Origin: Hibiscus mutabilis
Lineage: Eukaryota; Streptophyta; Magnoliopsida; Malvales; Malvaceae
Reading direction: 5' to 3'
Length of the DNA stretch: 64,000 nt
NCBI GenBank assembly: GCA_019671005.1
Contig: CM033744.1
Coordinates: forward strand, 3,624,208-3,688,207
The translations under genes were made by a program, and so were the position numbers. How positions within the stretch are numbered: the stretch's first letter is position 1; every line of letters starts with the position of its first letter. The notes below the pieces were generated by a model, which was not told where the DNA came from, did no database searches, and worked only from the letters and a program-made list of their open reading frames with translations. Below are positions 45,141 through 55,976 of the stretch, piece by piece.

Positions 45141-46208
45141 TCATCCTCTTTCTCCCCTCCTCTCACCACGCTCAGTATCGAATACGACGTAATACTGAAT
45201 TCGAAAGTCCTCCAGATTGTTCATTGCTAAATTCGGGAACTCGTCCATATACCTCCGAGCAATCTCCGGGAACTCCGATGCCACGTTGTTGAGATTAACA
45301 TAGTACTTAATGCACCAACGAGAGTAGTCTGACTTCATTTCCAATACAAGAAACCTCGGTTTGCTTATCGAGTCGACTTCAACTAGATGCAAATGTCCAC
45401 CGCACTGTCCAAAATAAGGAAACCTCTGGGAGGTCCAGAAACCAGATGGTCCGCCCGTCTGAATCCGCGGCATTGCCATCGTTTCCAATCTTTCAGTCTC
45501 GACATCAAAGTAAAGGGAAACATCTGTAGGACTAAGCAAATGGATTGCACCATTGCAGAACACCCCGTGCTCGAAATCCGTATAATGGGGCGCTTCGAAT
45601 GGATCTCCGGATACAGTCCAAGCTTTAGTTTCTGATGAAAAGATCTCTATCTGATACGTAGGTGAAACAAGGTGTTCAATCTCATTGAGATCCGGATATT
45701 GCATGTTGTTCATCAAAACGCATATGACTCTATAACGACTCGATTTCGAAGGATCGACAGCTAAAATAATCCCAGCTATGGACCTGTTTGCAGTTGCATT
45801 AGGCAAAGGAACAGTAACGAAGTTCTTGGTGGTGGGATTACAAACACAGTAAGTAAAACCAGAGCTATTGTTATTACACTGTGAACTAAAACTACAGAGA
45901 AGCAGCAGTTAGCCATTGCAGGACTGCAGAATTTCAATGCCAGAACCATTGAGAAACGACAGAGATGGTACCTAAAGAATGTTCGGATTCGCGTCGAAGT
46001 TAGGGAAACCGAAAGGGCTTCCATAGAAGTAGAGACCAGAGGATCCAATGTTGACATGGAAACAGGTGTATTTAGCAGCACACTGAGGATCAGAGATTAC
46101 AGAGAGCCATCTCTTGGAAACACATTTGGATTTGAGAAGGGATTTAACAGGGAAATACAGGAGAATCTGTGTTAAAAGATCTACTTTTGATTCCACCATC
46201 TCAGCCAT
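45141..46208 (-). pseudogene. F-box gene with two in-frame stops
   Basis: From the ATG at 46,208 the F-box reads LTQILLYFPVKSLLKSKCVS, then KRWLSVISDPQ, followed by FHVNIGSSGLYFYGSPFGF. One frame runs to a stop at 45,141 (355 codons) and is broken only by TAG after NPNIL (about 45,972) and TAA after QSCNG (about 45,917). Pieces after the stops (VPSLSFLNGSGIEILQSCNG; TTKNFVTVPLPNATANRSI) match the At5g07610-like C-terminal domain. F-box proteins are substrate receptors for SCF ubiquitin ligases. The stops sit in the same frame, so these are point changes: TAA could come from TTA (Leu). Confidence 0.75.
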
Positions 46209-46787
46209 TTTTACTGTGTCTGTGTTTCTCAAAAGTCTGGTGAGTGAAAGTGAGAGCTTGAGAGAGAGAATATGGTAACAAGGAGGAGAAATTGACTTGA
46301 ATGCCATTAATGGTACCTACACTTGGCGTCCATGCAAATTATTGCTGGCAGAACTGGATTGGCTGAAACAAACGTTTTCAGACAATGTATAAGACAAACA
46401 GATTGTTTTATTTTTAGTTTTAGTTTTATTTCACTTCCAAATGTTTGGAAAAAAAATCTCATTTGATCAACCACTGAAACTGCCTTAAACATCTTATCCA
46501 ATCCAATTAGTATTTTATTAAACATCAGATAAGTGAACCCGAGTCTGGTTTTTAGTCTTCGACATTTTTAGTGGGATTTTGCCCTTTGAATTTTAGGTGC
46601 TTTTAAGGGTTTGGATTCTGTTCTTTATAGCAGATTCATGGTTAAAACAACCTATCAATGCTCAAAAAAGTTGAAAAAACTATAATGGAGAGTACAAAAT
46701 TAACTGCGGTTCTGAACAATTCCTCAATGTATCTCAACATTTGAAAGCTTGTATTGTTCTAAAGCTAAAAGCATACAATTTCTGTTG
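46209..46787. other. Promoter side of the F-box gene; gene-free
   Basis: No supportable ORF. An upstream ATG at 46,307 is in the F-box frame, so the true start could lie there; the reading KLSLSLTRLL looks like leader sequence, so I prefer 46,208. Confidence 0.3.
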
Positions 46788-46970
46788 GAACAAAATTCAT
46801 CTGTCCCCTTTTTGCCCTTTATATGTACTATCAATGATTTTATACCACGTGTATTAATGATTTTTTCACTGTTAAATTAATTGTTTCTGCTTTATTGATA
46901 ATACACGTCACATAAAATTATTGGTGGGACATATAAAAGGGCACAAAAAAGGAGCAGATAAATTCTATTC
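46788..46970. mobile_element. Foldback MITE near the 3' end of the TOP1 copy
   Basis: The arms GAACAAAATTCATCTGTCCC, TTTTTGCCCTTTATATG and CCACGTGTATT are inverted on the right (AATACACGTCACATAAAATT, CATATAAAAGGGCAC, GAGCAGATAAATTCTATTC). Flanking 9-mers TTTCTGTTG (46,779-46,787) and TTTCTGTAG (46,971-46,979) suggest a Mutator-type target duplication. Confidence 0.7.
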
Positions 46971-49174
46971 TTTCTGTAGCACTCCTCTAACATGGATGGA
47001 AAAAAGAAATGGGATTAGATTAGATTGGCATGTAACAATAATTTTTTGCTGACACAGGAAAAAAGGGTATATTGTAACTAATTTTTATGGGGGAAATGGA
47101 TGATAGTTGAAGAAGAGGGACTGATTTGGTTCTTCCTTTGTCCCCATCTTTTCCTTGGGGAGCAAGATTTTCATGGCACCAACCTGGTTTCGGTCACTTG
47201 GATGATCAGAATCTGAAATCAGGATCTACATCCATTGCCCAAGCAAACTTTGCCAGAAGTGACTTGTTGAATATCTGTGAAGCGACAAAATAAGAAATGA
47301 AACTCGACCGATTAATGTGTCGTGCCAAGAATTGTTAACAGATAGTGTTTACCTTCTCAATGGGAACCTCGTGCCGCTTGCACCATGCAACTGTAATCCT
47401 GGGGTCGAGGTAATTAATTTTGGATGTGCCCAAGGCCATTGTTTTTAGATCCTCTTTAGTTTGCATGTCTCTATCCATCTTCTCAATCTTAGCATTTGTT
47501 TATCTTTTTCTCTATACTGCATATATGTTGACGAATCGATAGTACATACGCAAAAAAAAAAAAAGTATTGAAGCTTAAGAAAAAGGGAACAGGCTATATT
47601 ACGCTTCAGGGGTCAAGTTCCTCTTCTGCTTCCCATCAGCATCCTTCAATGGGGGCTTTCCTTTCTTGGCCCTGTCCATTTCAATTTTTAGCTCCTTTAG
47701 AACACCCTACAAGCAATAGGAGAAAAGGTCAGACTGATGGACGGAATCGAAAGGCACCAAATTTGAGAGGTAAAAAAGTTAAATTGGAAACCACCATGCA
47801 GAACATTTCATGTGTGCAAGTCCATTAGTATCTGCTAGTGGGTCTTACACCCTTCCAAATTAACAAAGGGCTAAAGCTTCAAAAGTCGAGTTTAATTCGA
47901 AACACATCAAAGTTTTCCAAGAAAATTCCACGATGAGTTATTACCTTGAGTTCTGTTATTTTCTCAATCAACCTCGACATCTGTGCACTATGAGATTTTG
48001 AAATACTCCGCTGATGATTACATATGATTGCGACCCGCAGCAAGAACAATCGAAATTATAGATTCCAAAATGATAACTCAAACTAGCAAGAAATGGTCAT
48101 TATCTCTTTGTTTGCTCGCTGATAAATTACAACTTTTTCAGCCACATCCCCATCTTTGGTTTCTTTATTCAACTATCATCCAGCCAAACAAAATCCAAAT
48201 AAAGAATAAAGTTCAACAAAGATTTTCTAAAAAATTATCCATTCAAATCACAAGTAAACAAATACTGGAAAATTGCAATTCTATGCTATCATAAATAATG
48301 TCAGTGTAAAAGATAGTATTTCCATGTGATTCAAACATCAATAGTATTTCCATGTGATTCAAACATCAAGTACAAAAATGGGATGACAGGCATGACACAT
48401 ATTACACTAGAAAGTTTCACCATTGAAAGAGCTCACCCACCGAAAGTTCAGTAATAAATTGTTTATATATCACTAGTCATTACAACCATTCAGATCCAAG
48501 AGATTTGTCTCACATGCCTAGCAATGACTCGCAGCTGGATAACATAACATGTAGACGAGCATATTAGAGTGAAATGCATGTTTGTCATGTATATGCTGCA
48601 GCTTACCATCTCATCCAACGTAATGGAAGCATTAGAGGTACGGAAGACTTTTGCTGTAAGCCCAGGCACGAGTTCCTTCAAATGTGCATTTAGTTTACTT
48701 GTATCAAGCTTGTCAAAAAGATCATCACTACTGTTTTTCCTTGCATATAAGAGAGACCATACTCTTTGGCTCAAGTCAATCATATCTGAATACGAATCCA
48801 ATACCAGGAGATCAACAGCTCACCAGTTTGAAACTGTCCAACTGCCTTGTACACAGGAAGCTCAACCTCCACTGTGTTCACATATTGAATAGAATCTTTA
48901 CCAAGGAAGTCAAACTAAATGATGAAAACAAGAACAAAAATAGTTAACACCAATATAAACCAGCAGGTAAATGACTAGTTTCCGCAGAATTTCACAAACA
49001 ATTTCCAAGCATATTAATGGCATATAAACTAAAACGACAAGTTTAAACTTGGTCAAGTCATGAAAGTCCATTCCAAAGTTACCAAATTTAGTACAAAATA
49101 AGTATTGTATCTTTATTTGGGAACATAAACTGACCATACCTTCAATTTATTTGGTGGAATACACTCCACGTTTC

Positions 49175-49450
49175 TGTTAGTTGTAGATAAGATAAGTTTA
49201 TTTATTTGCTGTAGATAAACTAAAGTAGTATGGATAAACTATAAAGTTTGAATTATTTATCCCTTATCCTAGGATTTTATCTCTTATCTTATCTCATAGG
49301 TTGAATTTAATTTCAATTTAGAGTAGTGTATTTGTAACATAACTCTTTGTAACTAGCCTATAAAAGGCCTTGTATCTGTGTTATTTGGAATTAAGAAAAA
49401 CAGTGAATCTAATTGATCACTGCCAAAAATACTCCTCTTTATTTTCTACA
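49175..49450 (+). repeat. Copia 5' LTR
   Basis: It is 276 bp with TG...CA ends and contains a TATA-like CCTATAAAAGGCC near 49,358-49,368. Confidence 0.92.
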
Positions 49451-49461
49451 TGGTATCAGTT
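49451..49461 (+). other. Copia primer-binding site
   Basis: TGGTATCAGTT directly follows the 5' LTR. TGGTATCAGA is the initiator-methionine tRNA complement used by many plant copia elements, here with T in place of A at the tenth base. Confidence 0.85.
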
Positions 49462-49503
49462 TAGGCTAATAGATCCTTATCACACGCTTTAGCCGTCGCA
49501 GCC

Positions 49504-52500
49504 ATGGTCAATATCCCAGATGTTTCTTTGGTTCCTGTTACCAATCGCAGATTTACTGGTCCTGGTAAAACCTGTGACTTGAATCTTGCCTTTATAGCTC
49601 ATGAAGGTACAAAAGGGTGCCAATTTTTTGACACTGGCGTGGCTGCATCGGGATGGATAATTGATTTCAGAGCCTCTGATCATATGACCGGGGACAAAGG
49701 GTTGTTCAACACATTTCAGACCACATCTCCTCGCTCCTCTATAAGAACATCAGATGGTTCTTTATCGCCTATTGCAGGGAGTGGCTCTGTTGTTGTCAAT
49801 AAGAATATACTGTTAAAAGATGTCCTTTATGTACCAGCTTTGAAATGCAATCTTCTTTCTGTCAGTAAGCTGACTATTGATTTGAAATGTGTGACTAAAT
49901 TCACTCTCCAAACTTGTGAATTGCAAGCAATGGGCTCGGGGCAGATACTTGGTAATGCTAGACTGTCTGGTGGGCTCTATGTGCTTCATGGGGAACCGCT
50001 TCTCTCTTCTCATAAAAATTTCAAGAGTTTGTCTTTCTCTTCTTTAGCTTCAACTTCTGACAAATACAATGATGTTATGCTCTGGCATTTCAGGCTAGGT
50101 CATCCCAGTTTTTACTATTTAGCAAAGTTATTTCCAACTTTGTTTCTCAATCAAAAACCACAATTCTTTCATTGTGACATTTGTTCTCTTGCTAAGCATA
50201 CTAAAAATTCTTATCTGCCATCTGTTTATAAACCTTCTAAACCTTTTTATCTTGTCCACAGTGATGTTTGGGGCTCTTCTAAGGTGAAGAATATAAATGA
50301 GTGTCGATGGTTCGTATCCTTTATTGATGACCATTCTCGTACTACATGGACTTTTTTGATGAAAGAAAAATCTGAGGTAGAACAAATATTTAAGAGGTTT
50401 TATACTATGGTAGTGACTCGGTTTAACAGTCACATTCAAATTTTGCACTCTGATAATGGGGGAGAGTATTTTACAAAAACATTGGGTTCTTTCTTTCGAG
50501 AGAAAGGGATTGTCCATATTAGTTCTTGTGTCGATACTCCACAGCAAAATGAGATCACGGAGAGGAAAAACAGACATCTTTTAGAGGTCACTAGGTCCTT
50601 ACTCTTCTCTCATAATGTACCTATTCAATATTGGGGTGAGACTCTCTTGACAACAACCTACTTGATTAATAGGATGCCTAGTAAAGTCCTAAAATTTCAA
50701 ACCCAAGGTCAGTGTTCCTGGACAGTTATCCTACTTTTACACCTATGTCATCTACCTTTCCTTTGAGAGTTTTTGGGTGCACTGCCTATGTCCATAATAC
50801 TAGTCCCTCTAGGTCTAAACTTGATCCTAGATCTAATAAGTGCCTCTTTTTAGGGTATTCTTCACTAAAGAAGGGCTACAAGTGTTACTCTCCTCATACT
50901 CGTAAGTTTTATATTTCTTTGGATATTAAATTTTTTGAACACATTTCATATTTTACCAAGTCTTCAATTCAGGGGGAGAACTTTGATGAATTTCGGCCTT
51001 TAAATCTTTTGCCACAGCAAAACCAACTTGTTCCAGTACGTGTTCCCTCTACTCTTCCCACAACCTTTTTGCCATCATCAACACCAGTAAATTCTACCAA
51101 TCCTCGACCTATTCATCCAATGAGTACTACACCTCCAGAAAGTCTCAAATCTACTCCTACGACCCCTCAAAGAACCCAAACTCCACAACTCCAGAGTAAA
51201 GAGATGAGTGTCTACAAAAGGAGGCAGAAATCTATTCTAGAGGCCATCTTACAGTCTGACATTTGCCGAGAATTGCAACTGAGTCCAATTGCCTCTGAAA
51301 ATGTGGAAGGTAATGGAGGTGATGAAGGTAATGGATTATCCCAAGTTTCTACTTCTGATATGGATCATGATGAATTACCTATTGCTAAGAGGAAAGGTGT
51401 CAGACAATGTGCAAAATATCCTATTCAGAGATTTGTTTCTTATGGGAATTTAATGTCTTCTTTCAAAGCTTTTATAGCCAGCTTAAATGAGATATAAATT
51501 CCAGAAACTGTAGAAGAGGCTCTCAAGGATCCTAGGTGGAAGAAAGCAGTAGAAGAAGAGATTGAAGCTTTGGAAAAGAATGGGACTTGGACCATGGTTG
51601 ATTTTCCACAAGGAAAGAAGCTTGTGGGCTGCAAATGGATATTTGCAGTGAAATACAACTCTGATGGCAGCATTGATAGATACAAGGTGAGACTTGTGGC
51701 CAAGGGCTTCACACAGACATATGGCATTGATTACAAGGAGACCTTTGCTCCTGTGGCCAAACTCAACACAGTTAGAGTTCTACTTAGTTTGGCAGTCAAT
51801 GAAGGATGGGGACTTCACCAGTTAGATGTGAAAAATGCTTTCCTTAATGAAAGGCCAGAAGAAGAAGTCTACATGAGTATTCCTCCAGGAGTGAAGAAGG
51901 AAATGGGAGATCAAAGAGTGTGCAAGTTGGAAAAATCCATGTATGGCCTAAAGCAATCACCTACGGCTTGGTTTGAGAGATTTACCAAAATTATTTTGAG
52001 AAGTGGGTTTAAGCAAAGTCAAGCTGATCATACACTCTTCATCAAGATGACATCTAGCAGAAAAGGGTAATCTTGATTGTTTATGTTGATGACATAATAA
52101 TCACTGGAGATGATCTCAGTGAGATTAGAAATTTGAAGAATCTACTGAGTAGAGAGTTCGAGATAAAGGACTTGGGAAGCTTGAGGTATTTCCTGGGAAT
52201 GGAAGTGGCAAGATCAAGCAAAGGTTTGGTTATTAATCAAAAGAAGTACATTTTGGATCTCTTATCCGAGACTGGAATGTTGGGGTGCAAACCTGCAGAC
52301 ACTCCAATAGAGACAAACTTGAAGCTGAAGAAAGAAGGAGCTCGAGTAGATAAAGAGCAGTATCAAAGACTGGCTGGAAAACTTATATACCTATCTCTGA
52401 CAAGACCAGATATTGGTTTTTCTGTTAATATTGTAAGCCAACATATGACAGATCCTAGAGAAGAGCATCTTGAGGTTGAATACAGAATATTAAGATACTT

Positions 52501-53033
52501 AAAAAGGACTCCAGGCCATGGTTTATTCTTTAAGAAAATCGAAGAAAGAACAGTGAAAGTCTTTACGGATTCCAGCTGGGCTGGAGAGTTAACAAAAAGG
52601 AGGTCGACTAGTGGCTATTGTACATTCGTTTGGGGAAACTTGGTGACATGGAGAAGCAAGAAACAATCTGTTGTTTCTAGAAGTAGTGCTGAAGCCGAAT
52701 ACAGAGCTTTAGGCACTAGGAATCTGTGAAGGCATTTGGCTGCAGAGATTGATGCAAGAACTCGAGATGAACCAAAGTGAAATATTCGAGATTTTATGTG
52801 ATAGTGAATCTGCTATCAGGATTGCTAAGAATCCAGTCCACCATGATAGAACAAAACATGTGGAGATTGACCGACATTTCATCTCAGAGAAGGTCAATGG
52901 TGGAATAACATATTTATCTTATGTACCCACTGAAGGGCAGCTAGCAGATGTGCTCACCAAGGCTCTACCAAAAGCAACCTTTGATGGATTCACATCCAAG
53001 CTAGGACTATACAACGTATACTCACCAGCTTGA
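49504..53033 (+). pseudogene. Copia pol (protease remnant, integrase, RT, RNase H), broken
   Basis: The open segments are 49,504-50,766, 50,712-51,497, 51,499-52,070, 52,073-52,729 and 52,749-53,033. The protease motif reads IIDFRASDHMTG where copia has IIDSGASDHMTG. Integrase has HFRLGHPSF and CDICSLAKHTK (zinc region), with the catalytic triad seen as HSDVWG, HSDNGGEY and ITERKN. RT shows VGCKWIFAVKYNSDGS, LDVKNAFLN and YVDDIIITGDD; RNase H shows SRSSAEAEYRAL and KHVEIDRHF. A frameshift near 50,700, a stop at 51,495-51,497, and frame changes near 52,072 and 52,735 break it. No gag ORF lies between the primer site and the protease region. Confidence 0.85.
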
Positions 53034-53039
53034 GGGGAG
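53030..53039 (+). other. Copia polypurine tract
   Basis: TTGAGGGGAG lies directly before the 3' LTR start TGTTAG. Confidence 0.85.
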
Positions 53040-53245
53040 TGTTAGTTGTAGATAAGATAAGTTTATTTATTTGCTGTAAATAAACTAAAGTAGTATGGAT
53101 AAACTATAAAGTTTGAATTATTTATCCCTTATCCTAGGATTTTATCTCTTATCTTATCTCATACGTTGAATTTAATTTCAATTTAGAGTAGTGTATTTGT
53201 AACATAACTCTTTATCTCCAAAAATATTCCTCTTTATTTTCTACA
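53040..53245 (+). repeat. Copia 3' LTR, internally deleted
   Basis: It is 206 bp. It matches the 5' LTR up to ATAACTCTTT and again from CAAAAATA to the CTACA end, but about 70 bp in between (which in the 5' LTR hold the TATA-like box) are missing. Confidence 0.9.
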
Positions 53246-54655
53246 GTTTCCTACTTTAAGTGTGCAGCAACCAACTGTATCAGCTTCATCATCATCCTGC
53301 ATGTTGCCAACCATAACATGAAGAATACCCAAAAGAAATTGCTTGAAAGCTTCTTCATAACTAAAGGTTAGGACACAACTACTTAATAACGGTTGACTAT
53401 CAACATACCTATGTATCTAACTCACCCTAAGTGCCAAGTATTTTACAAGAAAACACATTTTAACTGAAACAGAAAAGAACAAGCATAACTCTAGATTGGA
53501 CGCAGATAAACCAAACACAAGAATGAGCAGCATGATCTGATTTGAAGTAGAAAGACTTAAAACTGTTAAGAAAGCGGTCGAAAGGAACTGAATAAAGTTA
53601 CTGCAGCTACAGTCATGATTTAGAGATGGTGCAAACCAAGTTTTCCCTTTTGCTATTACAAGGACCGGCCATGAACATTTTCATAAACATCGGCAGAAAT
53701 GTATATAGGACCACCAAATATAATACCTGACCAAAATTAAAAGCCTAATAAACTACATCAGCTCCATCAATCAATTTCCTCCATTCAATTGAATGCTAAA
53801 CAACAGTTTACAGATTTCTATACAAGTTCAAAGATTCACAAATAGGATGTTCCACGGTACACATGCAATATACCTTCTCATTACCCTCCGTGAGAGCTAA
53901 TTTATCAATAAGATAGGTAGCAACTGCTATTTGCCTCTTTGTAACATCTTTAGATGTAAAATCCTTAGTATATGCTGCTCTGATGTTCTTGATATATTCC
54001 TGCATTTAAAGCACAGACATCCAGTTATACATGGTTCAATAAATAAAAACTAAAATCATCCTATGATAACACTTATTACCTTCAGCATCCTAGCTTTTTC
54101 ATATTTCTCCTTGTCACTTTGCCCCTTTAAAGAACTACTAGCTGCCAAAAATACATATTTGAATTCTTTTGGATTGATAGGATCATTCCAAAAGGCTAAC
54201 CAAGTGACAGTATTGTCGTGTTTTATATCTTTCCAACTGCCACACAAAAAATAAATAAATCAAAGTTAAGATAATCTTATTGAATATAACCTCCAAACCC
54301 TTTGATATATTTGAGAAAATGAATGCTCTCTCTGTCTCTACACCTTTCACCAGGAATTGGACATTCTGGAATTGGGGCATCCTTTCCAATATTAATTGTA
54401 ATGTCACTTGGACGAATATGTCTTTTCAACTTCCCCATCTAATAAGCAACAATACAATTGAGTGTGTAATATAAGAATCCCACAAATTCAATTCTCAGGA
54501 TAAAGCATAATATTTTCTACAGCTTTCGAGTAGTCAAGCCTGTCAACAACACCTTTGGATGCTCTCCTCGACCTCGAAAAAACCCAGGCGGTTCAACTCT
54601 GAAATTTCCCACCTGTAATTAAAACAATCAATTTAATTAGTAGGAACTTCATAAA

Positions 54656-54683
54656 ATAATAATAATAATAATAATAATAAATA
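54656..54683. repeat. (AAT)n microsatellite in a TOP1 intron
   Basis: AATAATAATAATAATAATAA and one more repeat lie in the intron between the first two visible exons. Confidence 0.85.
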
Positions 54684-54929
54684 AGAAGAGAACAATTCAA
54701 TTTTAGTAAATCTTGAGGCGATTGGTGGTAAAACAAGAAGTACTGAGAAGCAGTAACGAATTAAATTACATCAATTAGTGGTGAAAAAAAGCTTGAAAAG
54801 GGATAAATCAAATTCTAATCGAAGCTAAATCTTCACCTTCTCTTTGACACCATCAACAATAGTCCACATATACTTTTCCTCCTGCTTCAACTGAAGCCTC
54901 GGAGCGGAGGATTCTTCCTATATAGAACC

Positions 54930-55925
54930 TCTCTCTGCAGGCGCTTGAAAACATAGGCCTTTTGTATGTAGAACCATTGTCTTCACTTTTGGGATTCACA
55001 CCACGATGGCCACAGATGTCTCTTTGAATCCACAGATACCTGTCTAAGATAAAACAAAATGCTATGACAAATGAATTGACATGCTCCTAATCCTAGTGAT
55101 GTCTGACTATTCATGATGCATGAGTGTCGATATCTTGTGGGCTTGCTTTGGTCCTTATTCGATCTCGTTGTTCACTTTCTCCTTTTTCACGGGCGTCGAT
55201 ACCCCACTTCACTGTCGGGTCCAACCATTCCAACCTTTCTTTTTCCCCATTTACGACTTGGGATTCTAAAGTGCCATTTCAGGTTTTCGCTTTAGAGAGT
55301 TTTTTGTGTTTTTTTTTGGGGTGCCCTTCTGGGTTTTCACCCGGGAGATCTCTCTTGTTATCTCGCATGCTTTTCTTGAATAAGCAGGACGTACGCCATT
55401 GGTCATCCTATCCGGTTGTTTGAAGCTTTCCGCCTTCCCTATCAACAGCCGTTATGTAGGGAGCTAGAGGGCGAAGTTAACATTATTTTCTTTAATCACC
55501 TGCATTTTTAAGGTTAGATCACAGTAATGCTCAGAAATCTCTTGTTTTACCATAAGCCTATGTTAGCTTATTTGCCTGAAATTAACAAGAAGGCAAGGAA
55601 TGGATGCTCAAAAACACGATTTTATTACGATTAAGGGCTTGGGATATCTTAAAAGAGGTATGACACACATGAGAAAGAAGAAAAGTTAAGTATGAAATAC
55701 AAGATCCCTCATTATCTTCGATATGAATGATACATGATTCAGTCAACCGGCGTATAATTTTTTTCCCCCCAGCTTCATCTTCATGATGTTCATGGGGATA
55801 CCCTTCTCTTGGATATTCAGTTTTTCAATTTACCCGAGCCGCCCTTTACGGGTTTTCAACTCAGGTCCTCCCTCTGCTTCAAGACGCCCGGTTTTGGGTT
55901 TTCGCCCTGAGCTCTCCATTTTTGT
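54930..55925 (-). other. Gypsy 3' tail with GAAAACCC-type repeats
   Basis: On the minus strand short units resembling GNGAAAACCCNNAANGGGC recur: near 55,905-55,880, 55,865-55,840, 55,345-55,320 and in weaker form near 55,290. GGCTGTTGATAGGGAAGGC and other unique blocks lie between. No ORF is supportable here. I cannot place an LTR boundary. Confidence 0.5.
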
Positions 55926-55928
55926 TCT

Positions 55929-55976
55929 CTTTTTTTTTTTTTCTTTTTTTTTTTTTCTTTTTTTTTCTTTTTTTTC
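55929..55976. repeat. T-rich run between integrase end and 3' tail
   Basis: Almost pure T with spaced C, next to the integrase end; on the minus strand this is an A-rich, purine tract. Confidence 0.8.

Larger units (their letters stand above)
49175..53245 (+). mobile_element. Ty1/copia retrotransposon inserted in the TOP1 exon
   Basis: The element runs TGTTAG...CTACA, with LTRs at 49,175-49,450 and 53,040-53,245 and a 5-bp target duplication GTTTC (49,170-49,174 and 53,246-53,250). It is oriented opposite to TOP1. Integrase, RT and RNase H are all recognisable in order, which is the copia order. There is no gag and the ORF is broken several times, so it is non-autonomous. The LTRs differ at only a few of about 200 aligned bases (for example 49,213 GTAGAT against GTAAAT), so it is fairly recent. 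Confidence 0.93.
47206..54896 (-). pseudogene. TOP1: DNA topoisomerase I gene copy, 5' truncated and interrupted by copia
   Basis: Exons read on the minus strand: 54,896-54,837 (LQLKQEEKYMW), 54,612-54,553, 54,438-54,344, 54,236-54,080, 53,999-53,874, 53,296-53,246 continued at 49,169-49,140 beyond the copia element, 48,914-48,824, about 48,739-48,607, 48,172-48,104, 48,034-47,945, 47,706-47,603, 47,516-47,353 and 47,274-47,206. Introns are GT-AG except the lesions below. The SKINYLDPR block (active-site Tyr) is present in the 47,353-47,516 exon, and the C-terminus ends MDVDPDFRF. Lesions: a copia insertion in one exon; RTYNAS reads RTSNAS; a one-base frame problem before the DDLFDKLD exon; donor GT reads AT after 48,104; acceptor AG reads GG before 48,034; and a 5-nt loss in the 47,353 exon. 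The N-terminal half is absent. This type IB enzyme relaxes supercoiled DNA in the nucleus; this copy cannot. Confidence 0.88.
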
